Assembly (NCBI GenBank): GCA_905221615.1
Contig: CAJNDT010005997.1
Span: 124,001-188,000, forward strand
From: Symbiodinium sp. CCMP2592
Taxonomy: Eukaryota > Sar > Dinophyceae > Suessiales > Symbiodiniaceae
Direction: 5' to 3'
DNA length: 64,000 bases
Below, piece after piece: positions 1-12,604 of this stretch; position 1 is the first letter of the stretch; every line of letters starts with the position of its first letter. The notes under the pieces were generated by a model, which worked only from the letters and a program-made list of their open reading frames with translations, ran no database searches and had not been told where the DNA came from. The translations under genes and the position numbers were made by a program.

Positions 1-186
1 AATTCGGGGTTTCGTATTCAGCCTTTAGGGTTTCCAGCTCAGTTTCAGCTCTGTGGGGCTCTAGTAGAGGCAGTTACCAAGATTGTACCTCAGGGCTCCG
101 TGTTTAGAGTATGCTAACACGACCCAAAACCCTAGACGGAGTCGCGAGTCCAAAACCCTAGCCCAAAAGGGGCCCGCTCTGATTCA

Positions 187-290
187 GTATAGGGGCCTAA
201 GCAATTACCAATACTGTTTTGGGTTCCTTGCCATCTAACTATAGAACAACATACGCCAAAACGCTGTTCTAAGTCTTAAGGCGCCCATAA
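187..290 (+). repeat. Family A inverted-repeat element, copy A1 (degenerate)
   Basis: Begins GTATAGGGGCC and ends with a decayed complement (GGCGCCCATAA). The core shares the order of blocks seen in all copies: ATTACCAATACT, TTTTGGG, TTCCTT, CTATAG. It is about 104 bp long and non-coding. Confidence 0.55.
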
Positions 291-484
291 TGAACCTGAG
301 GGCCCAACAGACCCTGAGAGTTTTTGTGCAGAGGCCTCTGCCTGGAGACTTGGTAGCTTTCTTAATGCTATAACGTCCTTTGAAGCTACAGGCCGTAGAA
401 CACTACGCAGAGACCCTGAACCATCGAAGGCACCGTAGAAAAGGAGCTCAAAAAACTCTGAACCCCAAAGCCTGCCGATCCCCT

Positions 485-541
485 CCCCCGAACAGCAAAC
501 CCTACCCTAAACCCTAAACCCCTAAACCCTAAACCCTAAAC
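485..541. repeat. Telomere-like CCCTAAA cluster
   Basis: Six or so near-tandem CCCTAAA/CCTAAACC units on the + strand. It is interstitial and short, so it is not a chromosome end. Dozens of similar small clusters occur up to about 35 kb. Confidence 0.85.
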
Positions 542-1280
542 AAGGCCGTGATGATGGATGGCCAGTGGCCTCGGGAGCGCAATTCTTTTTTTTAGATTTG
601 GGGCAGGTTGGGGCTGAGAGTCAGAGGCGTTCCGCAAAGGCCGTGTCCAGCTTTGCAGTCATAGAGCTTCAGGGCTTTGATGTGCAGTGTTCGTGTTAGT
701 CTAGGAGTCTAGGATTTGCGGGTTCAGAGTTGCCAGTTTATCGTTGCTTTCATTTGCTTGTTTGGCTGGGGATTCAGACCACGTGAAATCCCAAACACTC
801 AACGGCCCTGTGTCGAAAGTCCTTAAAGGCCGCGGGGCATCCAGAGTACGGCGTTGATGCTTCCTTTTGCGGAGTTGTGTTCGCTTTTGGAGCAGGATGT
901 CGCCGCGCATGCCTTCGTGGGAGCAGATGCTGTGCACATTACGGGCGCCATACAAGAGCAGGTGATGCCCATCGTGGGCTACAAGGACCCTCGGCTCATA
1001 TTTTTAGCCAGGCCCCTCTCAGTGAAAAAAATGTATATACTTCACGTGAGCTCGAATTTGGATCAATCCCGGCATTCTTGTAGATCCAGTCGCTAGAGCA
1101 ATCTGTCAAACCTAAACAGGCTTGGTGATGAATTTCCTGAACCCTAAGCAAGAAAAACAAACTCTATACAGCAACACCCATGTCGCCCAAGGCCGGTCGA
1201 GCACAATACCAGCCCGCCACCCTCAAAGCCTTCGAGGACTCGTCTGTCGTCGTCTTTGCCGGTGGTGTCATTGGCACTAG

Positions 1281-1386
1281 GAGAGGGGCCTTAATAAGTA
1301 CCTCTACTATTTGTTGAATTCCTTATTCTAGTTATAGTATAATCGGCCCCAAAACCCTACTCTAATTATTACGGCCCCTATATTAG
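1281..1386 (+). repeat. Family A element, copy A2
   Basis: Inverted ends AGGGGCCTTAATAA and TTATTACGGCCCCTATATTAG. The central TTCCTTATTCTAGTTATAGTAT block matches other copies. The last two bases are AG. Confidence 0.8.
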
Positions 1387-2004
1387 ATAGATAGGGCTGA
1401 CTTCACTCAGTGTCTTCGCCATCTCTCAGAAACGAAGCTCGTTGAAGCACGCATTCTGCAATGTTCATTGAGAAGCTATGTAGCCAATTCGCAGCACTTT
1501 CAGCGTCCATTCAAGAAGGTTCCATCAAGACCCTGAGCAATCATTGCATTCTCCTCGACCCCAGACACGAGGGGTAAAGCAATGACAATAAAGACCGTGT
1601 GTTCAGGCTCCTACCCTAAATTGCAGACACCCTAAACCTTGACCAGAAGGGGGGTGCACCCGCTTGAAGGAGACGCTGTGGCGTTCTCGCGAGGAGGAGG
1701 CAGGGCTGCTAGACTTGCGAAGTCGGATGTCTTCAATATCAGGCCTGGGGCCTCTAGTCAGCTATGCAGGCTTAGGGCTCGTCAAGTTTCCATGGTGATG
1801 CTTACAAAGCTCCAACATCCAAAATTGTGAAGTCGTTTGCGTGCATTTGGGGTGGGTGATATTCCCTGATGTACTGGATTGCCGTTGTCTTGGAGCTTTC
1901 TCTGAGAGTACAGCTAGGCTGTGACATCATCCTCTCCAGCGCAAAGCTGATTGCCATATGCATGTACCCTAAACCCTAAACCTCGAAACCCTGAAAGGTG
2001 CATA

Positions 2005-2040
2005 TGGGAGTTTCCGAAAATAGGGGACCCTAATATAGTA
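2005..2040 (+). repeat. Family B element, left half
   Basis: GGGAGTTTCCGAAAATAGGG matches the left end of copies at 10.97 and 24.64 kb. The matching right end lies about 350 bp away, at 2391-2449, with unrelated DNA between. Confidence 0.5.
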
Positions 2041-2279
2041 CCAAGGACAATGCCCCCTCAGGAGGGCCCGACAACTGGCTACGCGACGCGCTCTACAAAG
2101 AGCCCGCTGGAGACGAGCGCCTCCACCTATCACAAGGTACTCCATGGCCATCTGGCGGTCGAGCGGGCAGGGGCAGGAGATCCGGAAGATGATGAGCCAC
2201 AGGCCGAGTCTTCCACGGTGCAACCGCAGCTGCTTGCGCCCATGGCCCGGCTCTACATCAGCGCCTGAAAGAAGCCTCC

Positions 2280-2390
2280 ACTAAAGCAACTTCCGGGTAG
2301 ACCCTGAACCTTAAACTTTGAACCCTAAAGCCCTAAAGCCCTAAACCCTAAACCCCAAACCCTAACACCCGAAACCCCTAAACCCTAAAT
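2280..2390. repeat. Telomere-like repeats
   Basis: Degenerate and exact CCCTAAA units in near-tandem array, all with the C-rich strand on +. Confidence 0.8.
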
Positions 2391-2449
2391 AGTAGGGTCC
2401 TTATTATAAAGACCCCGAAATAAGGTACCCCCATTTTCGGACACTCCCA
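2391..2449 (+). repeat. Family B element, right half
   Basis: Contains AGTAGGGTCCTTATTATAAA and ends CATTTTCGGACACTCCC, the inverted counterpart of the left end at 2005. Confidence 0.5.
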
Positions 2450-2610
2450 TATCACTGCACTCAGCCCCAAATTAGCCCAAAGCCCTGGCGGAAATTCGGT
2501 TGACCGCTCTGGACAGGGCCTGCAAGGCATCCGGTGGGAGCTGGGAGGTGCGAAGGAGTCGCTGGAAGATGCCAAGGCCTGGTCGGGACCATAGCTCGGA
2601 AATGATAGTA

Positions 2611-2727
2611 TACTATAGGGGCCGTATATTATACTTTCCTATACTATTTTGGGGTTCCTTATTGTAATTATAGTATAATATATCACTAAAACCCTATTCT
2701 ATTTATTAAGGCCCCTATACTACTTAG
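2611..2727 (+). repeat. Family A element, copy A3
   Basis: TACTATAGGGGCC at the left, AAGGCCCCTATACTACTTAG at the right, with the standard ACTATTTTGGGGTTCCTTAT core. It ends in TAG. Confidence 0.8.
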
Positions 2728-3719
2728 TATACGCATCACATAATGGGACGTTGTGTTGTAGTTATAGTGTGATATATTCTGTTGTATCATGTTGTATTAT
2801 ACCATTTGTATCATATGATGTTGTATCAAAACCTGACTGAGCGCAGAGTTGTAGGCCTTAGCCGTGGCTTTTGGTTCACGTTTCCCTTGCCTTGTACAGG
2901 GATGTCTTCAGAAGCCTGCTTTCTTTTAAGGTGCTGTTTGGGGCGTCGCTTCTGACTTGGCTTAGAAATTTGGGATTCTGGGCCTGGTGGTTAGTTCAGG
3001 GTTTCGTGACCCCTAAACCCTAAACCGAGGCTCGGAATCAGGGCTTCTCGTCCGGGGTGGAGGGCGTTTGGGCTTAAAGTTCTGAGAGTTGAGGCTTAAA
3101 CGTGAGCCTGGGGCTATGATAGACAATAGAGTGCGGAGGGGTTCAGGGCGCAGACCTGGGGTTCAGCGCAAGGCAGGGCATGACGGACGGCTTGATTGAA
3201 GGTAGCCGGGCCTACTTTGCATTCGAAGCACTTGCTTGTTCTTTGCTGGTTTTGGATCTTTCTCTCGTTCCGTCTTAGATATTGCAAACCCTAACAACCC
3301 TAAACCCTAAACCCTAATGATAAGTTTTGGGGCTTAGGGATGGGACAAGGCTCTTCGAACTGAAATGCTCGGATGGGTTTCCGCCTTGCTTGCAGTCACT
3401 GCTTCTGCCAAGGACCGCTAGAAGGGACCCTCACAAAGATCTAGACCTAAAAGACTAGCCCGAACAGCCCTAAACCCCTAACTCTAAACCCCTAAACCCC
3501 AGAGTCTGAACCGTGCCTCAAGCGGCAAAAGAGGAAGCTCAGTTGGAAAATCTGGACGCCTTTCTCTCCGAGTGGCTCGGGTGCAAATGGGGGACTACGG
3601 TCAGGAAGTTGTTGTTGAAAAGGTGTTGTTGTTTGGTTTCTTAGCAGCTTCGTTGTCAAGTGTTTTCTCCTTTACTACCAACATCATACGGGCTCACCAT
3701 CTGTTGTCTTTGCAGTCAC

Positions 3720-3864
3720 TGTCATCATGGTCACCATTGTCAGCATCATCGTTATCATCGCCATCCTCATCGTCGTCATCGCCATCATGATCATGATCGC
3801 TTTCATCACCGCCATATTCTTCTCCTTCATCGTCGTCATCATCACCCTCACCATCACCATCACT

Positions 3865-3897
<33 letters not shown>

Positions 3898-3920
3898 TTC
3901 TTCTTCATCATTGTCAGCAC
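3720..3920. repeat. Imperfect (ATC/CAT)n microsatellite
   Basis: Trinucleotide array that gives false His-, Ile- and Met-rich open frames on both strands. It becomes pure (ATC)n near 3870-3897. Confidence 0.95.
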
Positions 3921-3938
3921 AATCGTCATTGTCATCAC

Positions 3939-6203
3939 TGTCGTACTTTACACGACGTTACCTTGGACTCGTAATTAGTACTACGCACATTCAGAAGCCC
4001 CACCAACACCTCAAGCGTCAAACCCTATATGGTTCGGGATGCTACATTGCAAATTCTGGATAGACCTGGGCCTCAAAGGGCCCGAGCCGCATCGATTGCC
4101 TTGAGGATCAAGGCCGCTGGAACCGCCATAGCCTTTGCAACGAAGGAGTTGCTCAACAAGATGCATGTTAGGGTTTTGAGATTGGGCATGTAGGGTTGGT
4201 ATGTTCCGGAAGGTTCAACCTTACGGGGATGTGGGCGGAATTGTGGAGAAGTCGCCAGGCAGAGAGGTGAAAGACATCTTCAAGCATGACCTTCCTCTGA
4301 TGCCGCCAGCTCACGGCTGCTACACACCATGCCATTTAGGCTTTGGGTTTAGGGTTTCGATTCGATGACAATCCCGGTCAAGGATTCGACAGAAGCCTAG
4401 ACACCAGCCTGAGTTGTGGGATTTCGGGATTTGTGATATTGCTTTGGTTCAGTATTACACCCAAAAGGCCTCTGGCTCTAAACCCTAGCCTAGAATCTTA
4501 GAAGCTTCAGAAAGATAATGGATACCTCAAAGCCGTTTACGCTCAGCCGCGCGACCCCTAACCCAAACACAAGAGCAACCTTGAGCCTCAAGACCGCCAA
4601 AAAAAGAAAGGGTTGTCCATCTTTCAGGTGAGAATACTGGAAGTTAGCAAAGAATAGATAGAACGTTCATGATACCTGCTTTAGGCGATTCTTGCTCAAG
4701 AACTGGAGTACAGGGCCTTGTCTAGTGTCTTAACAGGGACAGCCTGGGAACAAGTCTCTCAACCCACAGTTAAAGCAACCCCGCTAATCACTGTTTGTAA
4801 AAATCTTAAAGTCTTGCAGGACGCCCGGGGATCCTACGGCGACCTCCTGAGGAGCTCCGAGGCAGCCAGAGGTGGCGAGGAGGGGCGGCCCGAAAAGCGG
4901 AGAGTGCTTTGCCTCTCGAGAGTCGTGGGGGTTGTTTACATACAGACCCTGAGCCCTAAACCCTAAAGCTTAAACCCTAAAGCCCTAAACCCACTATACT
5001 CTGTTCAGAGGACTATTTGTGGAGACTTGATTTCGAGGCCAAACTTGAATAGCCTTGGTGTATAGGGCGGAGGAGATCCAGGTTGTGAGTTGGGCTCCTG
5101 CAGATTCGGGCGTCAAGGGGTTCGTTTTGGTTTGTTCTTATACGGGTCTTATTAGTAATAGGGTTATGAGAGGCTGAGAGAGTTCTTATCATGAAAGCCA
5201 CAGGTTTCTTCTAGTTTGATTAGATCTCAATTGGGTTCTGCTTGTTTCCGTCCCGCTGCTGCTGCTGCTGCGGCGACAGCGATGACCACACTCACTACTT
5301 CTTGTCTCTTCTACTCGCAGATAGCGTTCAGAACAACAGCCCGAAAGCTTCGAACTCGCTACGAGGAGACCCTTTTCCTACTCCTTGGAGGGGCTCACGG
5401 CTTTGATGGCCTGGACGACTCTTGGTAGCTTTATGGCTCCGCGGAGATGTGATGAACATCTGAGTCAGGTTGTGAAATTTGATATTCGAGTGAGGATTGA
5501 ATTTGCGAATGTGCGCAAGAAGACGGTGCGATGGCCCAAATAATGAACCGCCAGTGTGGCATCAGGGTGTACTTTGCAGAAGTGCCTTTGACTTCAATCT
5601 CGGCGGGTGCCAGGAGCAGAAGAGCAGAAGTAGGCATCATGAGCCACCTGGTCGATTCAGGGTCAAGGGTGTAGAAGGTGCGAAGGTCGATCGTTTACTA
5701 AGTTAAAGCAGACGTAAGCCTAAACGCAAAGCGCCAAATCCTGAACCCCAAAACCCATATCCGAAACCCAAGCAGCCGAGGATGTGGATGGCTCTCACCA
5801 AGAAGCTATCCTGCTACTCGCTGACGGAGAGCTTGGATTTTCCAAGGTTGGTGATTTACGGTCTAGTCCAACAATGGTGTTATACTAAGCAGACCCGAAC
5901 CACTTGATTCGCGGCGCTCTAAACCGTTTTGCAGTGAGCATTCGGCGTTCGCGATGGTAAAGCCTGTATCCTTCATCCTAACTAAACCTCAGCCCTGATC
6001 TGGGAAAAATCCTTCAACGCGAAGCCCTGGGCTTTGATATTGGCGTATGCTTGTGAAGCTCTCAGGCGGGGCGCTTGCTCTGAGATGGTGCGGCATCTTT
6101 TGGGGTTGAGCGATTCGGGTTTCAGCACGACCGTTTGGTCGTGGTAGCCCTAAACCCCAAAGCGTAAACCGGTAGGAGCAAAGCGTAGTTCACAAATGCC
6201 GGC
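3939..6203. other. No recognisable feature
   Basis: Unique-looking DNA with scattered single CCCTAAA units (4950-4995 and elsewhere) and short shadow ORFs. I recognise no protein motif and no element end in it. Confidence 0.5.
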
Positions 6204-6298
6204 TTGTACGGGAAACCCGCAAGACGGGGTTCCTTTGAATTGATATACTATCAGTACGATTGTTTGAGCTACCCTTATTATCGCTGCCAGCTACCTAG

Positions 6299-6689
<391 letters not shown>

Positions 6690-7650
6690 GTTAGTCTTGC
6701 TATCGGTAAGGGAATCTTGGAATCCTATTCCAGACGAATCTTGTTGAAGATTTGCTCACATTTTCGCCCAGGAATCGCTTCCGAGACTCCGGCAGCACTC
6801 GGAGGTTTCGGGTCTGGGATGTGGGTTTGCAGATTCGGGTCTGGGATGTTGAGGTTGGGATGCAGGGTTTGCAGACTCGCATTCCTGGTGCAAGTTTCAG
6901 GCTTGGATGCACCCTCTCAGCTCTTCCTAGTGCCACCACCCAAAACCCTGAGCCCATTGAGGTTTCAGTCCTAAGCTCAAGGCGCTTAAGCTCCCCGGTG
7001 CACAGCTTTCGTGGCCAGGGCCCCCAGCAACCGGGGGGAGCCAAGGAGATCACCTTGGCGACTCCGGTGTGTCCTGTTTGGTCTTGGGGTCCTCACTGGA
7101 GGCCCGCGTGCACCCGCAGCGAGAGGGGTCGGCTGTGGGGTTCAGAGTCTAATAGAAGACATGGCCTCGGGTTCAGTATCGTGCTGCAACTGGTCAATTT
7201 CTGGATGTAGCGGCTTACTGTACACTTACACATGATGGCAGGCCGTTGAATTGCCAGAAAGCATGTCTAGTCCACCTCAGTACCGCTGCACGCAAGAAGG
7301 AACGCAGTCTGAGACGAAACGTAGAATCCTTGAGCCTGAGTTTATTCGAGTTCGGGGCGTAGGGCTGAGGGTGAGAAAGCTGCCAACCCTTGAGCCCGAA
7401 AAGCTACGGCTTAAGCCCAAAAGCCCAAGATTCGGAACTCTTAAGCCTCAAGCTCTGCGGCCCTAAACCCTGAGCCCGAAAATCAACCCGGGCTTGCCAT
7501 AGGCGCCTTAAGCCCTTTATAAGGTTACCGAGGTAGATAACCTCAGGTGAGCCATGGGACCCTTAAGCCCTGAAGGGCTTTTAAGAGGGGGACCTTCGCT
7601 CAGCCCGACAGGATCCTCCGAAGCTAAGCCTGGCGAACGTGGTGAGCTGC
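6690..7650. other. No recognisable feature
   Basis: Open frames of up to 152 codons occur on both strands but show no motif. Phrases related to TTGAGCCC and CCCTAAAC recur near 7320-7600. Confidence 0.45.
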
Positions 7651-7654
7651 TTGG

Positions 7655-7825
7655 GTTTACGGGTTAGGGTTCAGGGCTTGCGGAAATTAGGGCTTAGGGC
7701 TTGGGGTTGAGGGTTTAGGGCTTCGGGTTTAGGGTTTAGGGTTTAGGGCCAGGGTTTAGGGCTTAGGGCTTCGGGTTTAGGATTTAGGGCCAGGGTTTAG
7801 GGCATAGGGCTTAGGGTTTCGGGGT
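7655..7825. repeat. Telomere-like TTTAGGG cluster in G-rich orientation
   Basis: Many units of GGGTTTAGGG and GGGCTTAGGG variants on the + strand. This is the longest block in this orientation; most clusters show CCCTAAA on +. Confidence 0.9.
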
Positions 7826-7891
7826 CAGGGAGCGTGGACTTTCAGGTCGGGTCCTTGCAGCCCGGCCTAATGTCAAGTCGGGTGTGGGGTG

Positions 7892-7970
7892 TAGTAATAA
7901 TAATAATGGTAATAATAGTAATAATAATAGTAATAGTAGTAATAGTAATAGTAGTAATAATAGCAATAAT
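7892..7970. repeat. (TAA/TAG)n microsatellite
   Basis: Imperfect AATAAT/AGTAAT trinucleotide array. Confidence 0.9.
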
Positions 7971-8039
7971 GTAGGCTTCGGGAGGTTTCGGTCACATCCT
8001 GAACCTTGCGCCCTCTACCCGAGATTTCGTTTTAGCCGC

Positions 8040-8122
8040 TAAACCCTCAACCCCTAAACTCTAAACCCAAACCCTAAACCCCTAAACCCTAAACCCCTAA
8101 GCCCCTAAACCCTAAACCCTGA
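8040..8122. repeat. Telomere-like CCCTAAA cluster
   Basis: Run of CCCTAAACC units with small variants, opposite in orientation to the block at 7655. Confidence 0.9.
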
Positions 8123-8225
8123 AATTTTAGCCGTTCAGGCCATAAGCCCCAACCCCGAAGAGCCAGACAAAAGCCTCAGGCGCGGAAGAGCCTGGTTTCT
8201 AAGCACCTTTCCCCACAGCCCAAGA

Positions 8226-8310
8226 CCCTAAGGGTCCAAGTAGTCCTTATGGGTTTTGATACCTAAAAGGCCCTAAAGCCCCACAATAGGGAGTACTTGG
8301 ACCCTTAGGG
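8226..8310. repeat. Family D inverted-repeat element, copy D1
   Basis: Ends CCCTAAGGGTCCAAGTA and TACTTGGACCCTTAGGG are an exact inverted pair of 17 bp around a 51-bp centre. A relative lies at 29.48 kb. The ends contain a telomere-like CCCTAA word. Confidence 0.85.
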
Positions 8311-8970
8311 AGAGGGCTCAGGCTCCTTCACGTCGAATCCCAGGTTAGTAAACCACCGGCTTCTTTGAGGGGCGAGGGATACTGAACAGAAATCCAGAGG
8401 AGCCCCCAAAACCGCTTTAGATTTTCCCCGACCGTCGGACACTCCTCGCGGCTTCAGGTTTCCTCCGGGTTGAAGACCTGCATCTTGTCGAGCTTTCGTG
8501 AGTGGGTTAGGGTATAGGCTTTGGCTTCGAGGTCGAGAGTTCGTTTGGGGTCTTGTTGGATGTTGGGGGTTCGAAGATGTTACCTTTGGGGTCTGGGATA
8601 TTGCAGCATGTTGGGGACCCTACACCTACAGGTTTACCTTCGTTTCGGTGCCACCCCACTCAGGGTGCTTGGCCGCCAATGTCCGCTTGAGATGCATCAC
8701 TCGGTTCTGGTTCTCGCAGGGCCTCGGAGGTAGTCTTTTACACTCGGCTTCTTGAGGGTTTGTGAAGAGGCGAACTCCCGGTAGGAGTTCGATTGGGGCA
8801 CACGGTCGGTGAGCTGAGGCAAGGCCACCTGAGACTGGTCGCTAACATGGCGAAGAGCAATTAGCGCTGTGGTACACACCCAGATGCAGGCTCGCAGCAC
8901 ATGTCCTGTTACTGCTGCAAAGGATTAGGACTAGGACCAGGAGTTATTTGATGGAGGGTAGGAAGGTGGA
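8311..8970. other. No recognisable feature
   Basis: Short overlapping frames on both strands with no motif that I can assign. Confidence 0.45.
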
Positions 8971-8971
8971 G

Positions 8972-9283
8972 GCTTCGTCGTCGTCGTCGTCGTCATGATC
9001 AGCATCACCATCACCATCACCATCATCGTCAGCATCAGCAAAGTTGCAAGTACTGATATTGTTTTCAGTGTTGTTATTATCAAAACTATTTCTATTACTA
9101 CCAATACTATTACTCCTACCATGGCTATAACTATTATTACTTTTCGTCCGTCGCTTGGTCAGTCAGCATCGCCGACCTCCTCCTGACCGTGTTCAGCGGT
9201 ATCACAACCAGATTGCTCATTATGATTATCAGCAAGTATCAGAGCCAGTCAGCATCATCATCATCATCATCATCATCACCATT
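8972..9283. repeat. (CGT/CAT)n microsatellite patches
   Basis: Pure CGT and CAT runs at 8975-9030 and 9256-9281, with degenerate trinucleotide sequence between them. Confidence 0.85.
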
Positions 9284-9289
9284 GCGCTG

Positions 9290-10640
9290 CTTCTAGTAGA
9301 TGCGAGCACCTCGCCTGTCTGCACTGTATTACAAACAGGGAGTAGGACAATTTTTCAGGGACGCATCAAGGCCTAACCTGAATTGTAAAGCGCTAAAGCT
9401 ACCCACAAGCCCACATTAACCGCCGGCATCGATGACGACCCTCATAATCATTAGTCATGAATGTTAAGGAGCAATCCAACAAAAGCCTACAACCTCGATC
9501 GCCACACGGTTTAGGGTTTAGGCTTTAGGGAAGCTTAAACCCCTAAACCCTAAACCCTGGGCATTCAACCAACCTAACTCAGGCAGGGGGAAAAGAGGGT
9601 TCAAAAAAAAAAACCCTAAACCCTGCTTGACCGGAGGCCAAGGGAGCCACTGTGCAAGGGCTCCGTGCTACGCGGTCGTGGCCATGGTCCAGGGGAAGGC
9701 CTCGTCCCAACCCCGAGTCGTAAGCCACTACTTGTAGCATACTCAAGTGAGTAGAAGTTCGGTTGTTCGTAACTGTCGTATCTTAGGTAGTATGGAGCCC
9801 TGACTATGTATACTGCTAGGGTTGTGTGCGAGGGCTCACCCCTTGGAAGGAAAATTATGATATGCACTAGCCATCCTCTCTGAGGCTCCAGAGATGCACG
9901 CCCTGAGCCCAAAACCCTGGCTGGAGGCTTATGGTTCCCACCCGCCCCCCCCCCGAAGGATCCTTGACAATCCCTTTTTCAGTGGCCCACAGACCCCAGC
10001 CCGCCACTACCAAATCACGGAGCTTTGGAGAACATGACAACTCACAAAGCGCAACATCTCAGAAGGAATAAATCACGAAAGTTGCAGGTGCCGTGGACAA
10101 GGACGAGCCCTGAATCGCCTGCGGCCTTGCTTCACTGTCGAAAGAGGGGACTCGTGCTGGAAGGTGCTCGAAGCCAGTGCGGAAGCTCGTTGCAAAGCAG
10201 CAGGGGTCGTGGAGCTGTTCAAGTGGATTCGCGGCGTGGAAAGACACCCTTCGCGGCACCTTCTTCAACGTCGACAAAGGACAACTTCCTTGGTATCATG
10301 CTGGCAATGTGGAAGCATGGGTCTACCGTGATGGAGCTCGACGCAGCCGTGGCGAGCCGGATTCGCTTCCGGCTGCTCTTTGGGAGATGGGAGCGCGAGC
10401 GCGCCGCTGCCGCATCCATCCTGCGTGTGGGGCCCAGGATCGGCTCAGGATGTCATGACTGTGAAGATGAAGATGGAGATGATGATGAACCGCTCTCATT
10501 GGTCATGGTGATGGCAGTGATTCGGACCATGAACATGAGGAACAAGGTGCAAAGGAAGAAAGATAAATGAAAGAGAGGAACATGATATTGATGCTGCCGC
10601 TGCTGATGACGGCGATGATGGATAGCAGCGCATCACAACC
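9290..10640. other. No assigned gene; coding-like frames near 10.0-10.5 kb
   Basis: The part at 10025-10570 lacks telomere-like words and is open for 181 codons on +. A second + frame contains the phrase EARCKAAGVVELFKWIRGVE around 10168-10230, which reads like protein. I cannot assign it to a family. It may be an exon or a relic. Confidence 0.25.
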
Positions 10641-10647
10641 ATTCAAA

Positions 10648-10725
10648 CCATGATGATGATGATGATGATGATGATGCTGATGCTGATGATGATGATGCTG
10701 ATGATGGTGGTGCTGATGCTGATGG
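10648..10725. repeat. (ATG/CTG)n microsatellite
   Basis: ATG trinucleotide array with CTG and GTG variants. It makes a His-rich shadow ORF on the minus strand. Confidence 0.9.
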
Positions 10726-10972
10726 CAGTCGCCGTAGACGTAGCCCTGGCAGCAGTAGGAGCAGCCCCTCCCCAAAAGCTGCGGTCTCCCGTTCTGTAGC
10801 GCGGGGCGCCTCCTGCCCCCAAGTCGGAGTCGGGGCTCAAGAAAGAATGAGTAACTTCAGGCGCATTTGTTTTGTTTGTTGAAGCATGAATAGGTCAAAT
10901 GTCACTGGCGCAATTTGTACCTTCACCTTCGAGACTGACGGTGAAACACTACGTCCTATGGCGACTACGATT

Positions 10973-11080
10973 AGGGAGTGTCCGAAAATTAGGGCTACCA
11001 TATTTTGGGGTCCTTATAATAAGGATCCTACTAATCAGGGTATATACTATATTAGGGTCCCCTGTTCTCGGAAAACTACG
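10973..11080 (+). repeat. Family B inverted-repeat element, copy B1
   Basis: Left end AGGGAGTGTCCGAAAATTAG, right end CCTGTTCTCGGAAAACTAC, core GGGGTCCTTATAATAAGGAT. The core contains its own small palindrome. Confidence 0.8.
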
Positions 11081-11450
11081 ACTTAAATCCTGTCAAACTA
11101 TCTGTCCGAAAGTACCCATCGACTTGACCCAGCCGGGGGTGTCGGTAGTTGCCGTCAGCGGTCTGAAAATCAGGTGTTCCTTTGTTTCTGGTTCCTGTTG
11201 CAGGGATCTTGTTCTTTATAGGGCCAGATCTGCGCGCCCCAAGCCCTCAACCTTGTTCAGGATATCCAAATACCCCACAGATTCCTAAAGTTTCCTCGTC
11301 TTGCCAAGAAGCCCTAAATCACAAGCCGAACCGTCAAACGCAAAGTTCTGAGCCGGCAAAGAGCCGAAGATCTCAGTTTGAGGTTCTCGGTTTCAGGCGC
11401 CCCCACATGGGTTTTAGCAGGGAAGCCAATTGCCCTTCTTCTTGGAGGAT

Positions 11451-11551
11451 CATGGGACTTAGTAAGTAGGGTTATCAGTACCCTTAATTGGGGTAATAAG
11501 TAGTTATACGTATAGTTACCCTAGTTATAACGCTAGTTACTAAGTTTCATG
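11451..11551. repeat. Family F inverted-repeat element
   Basis: CATGGGACTTAGTAAGTAGG at the left pairs with the complement of CTAGTTACTAAGTTTCATG at the right (25-bp arms, about 4 mismatches). I saw one copy in the window. Confidence 0.75.
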
Positions 11552-12005
11552 ACCCTTTGAGTTCGAATCCCAGAACTCAGGCTTCGAGCTGCGACAATCT
11601 GCGCGGCTGCTCCGAAACTTCGGACACCTCGGTTCCCTCCAAAGACCCTGGGTTGGAGTACCATACTTGAATACGTCTTTAGGTACCTGTTCCTTAAAGA
11701 AACCATTATGAAATAAAAGTCTATATTGTTTTTGTCCCTGGTTACTTCAGAGTCTAAGACCCTGGTGCAGAGAGGGAAAAGACGCCATGGATTGCTGACG
11801 CGGTTTAGGGTTTTGTGTGGCGGGTAAGGCTTGGAGTCTTCGAGTGGGAGCCTTGGTGGCGCTGTACCGGTCTCACAGAGCCCCTAAGCCCTAAACCCTA
11901 AACCCTAAACTCGACGGCTCAGCGAGTAGTAATGATGATAAAAAGGGCACAGGCAGCAAGCGCCCCGTGTCCTCCGGCCTTCTACCACTCCCCAGAGACT
12001 CCAAT

Positions 12006-12177
12006 GTCCCTTAATTAAGGAATACACCTGCAATTTTACCAGGATCCCTATAAAATATGATTTAAGGAATATACCTTAAATCATATTAGGGATCCTATTG
12101 TAATTTAAGGTATATCATTCCTTAAATCATATTAGGGATCCGATTCTAATTTTAGTTATATTCCTTAATTTAGGGAT
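12006..12177. repeat. Family C inverted-repeat element, copy C1
   Basis: Arms GTCCCTTAATTAAGGAATA and TATTCCTTAATTTAGGGAT. The inside holds two direct copies of AAATCATATTAGGGATCC, so it may be a dimer or nested pair. A relative lies at 33.58 kb. Confidence 0.75.
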
Positions 12178-12304
12178 GGTGAAGTCTCTGGATCAGATAG
12201 CAAAGACTTGGAATAAGGGCTTAGGGTGCAGGACATTGTGCATTCGTACAGGGGCTGTGCGGTGTACTGACCTGACCCATCGAGCTCCAAATCTTTAAGC
12301 CTTT

Positions 12305-12412
12305 ACTATAGGGGCCTTGATAATTACCATACTATTCTGGGGGGTGCCTCATTATAAGCAAAGTAGAATGGGCCCCAGAACCCTACTCTAATTATTAAGG
12401 GCCCCATACTAG
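12305..12412 (+). repeat. Family A element, copy A4
   Basis: ACTATAGGGGCCTTGATAAT at the left, ATTATTAAGGGCCCCATACTAG at the right. It ends in TAG. Confidence 0.85.
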
Positions 12413-12604
12413 ACTGTTGAACAGTGAACTCCACAGTGAATGAAACCCGACTCGCTGCGTGCCAGAATCCGAAATTCGTCGGCAGCCCGGTGCGCAGTCC
12501 CAACTTTGGGACCAGCCCGTACGCTGCCTCCTCAGCCAGTTCAGGGTTTGGGATGTAGGTGTAGATTTAGGGTTTAGGGTGTACGGCCTATGCAGTGTGG
12601 GAGA

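Larger units (their letters stand above)
1..3570. other. Gene-free stretch
   Basis: I see no coding signal here. The open frames are under 110 codons, are not supported by any recognisable motif and are broken by telomere-like repeats. The stretch holds three family A elements, two halves of a family B element and several clusters of CCCTAAA. Confidence 0.6.

Noticed and set aside
485..541. A chromosome end
   Set aside because: The array is short and sequence continues normally on both sides; many such interstitial blocks exist.
3660..3974. His-rich ORF of 104 codons
   Set aside because: Produced by the ATC/CAT microsatellite.
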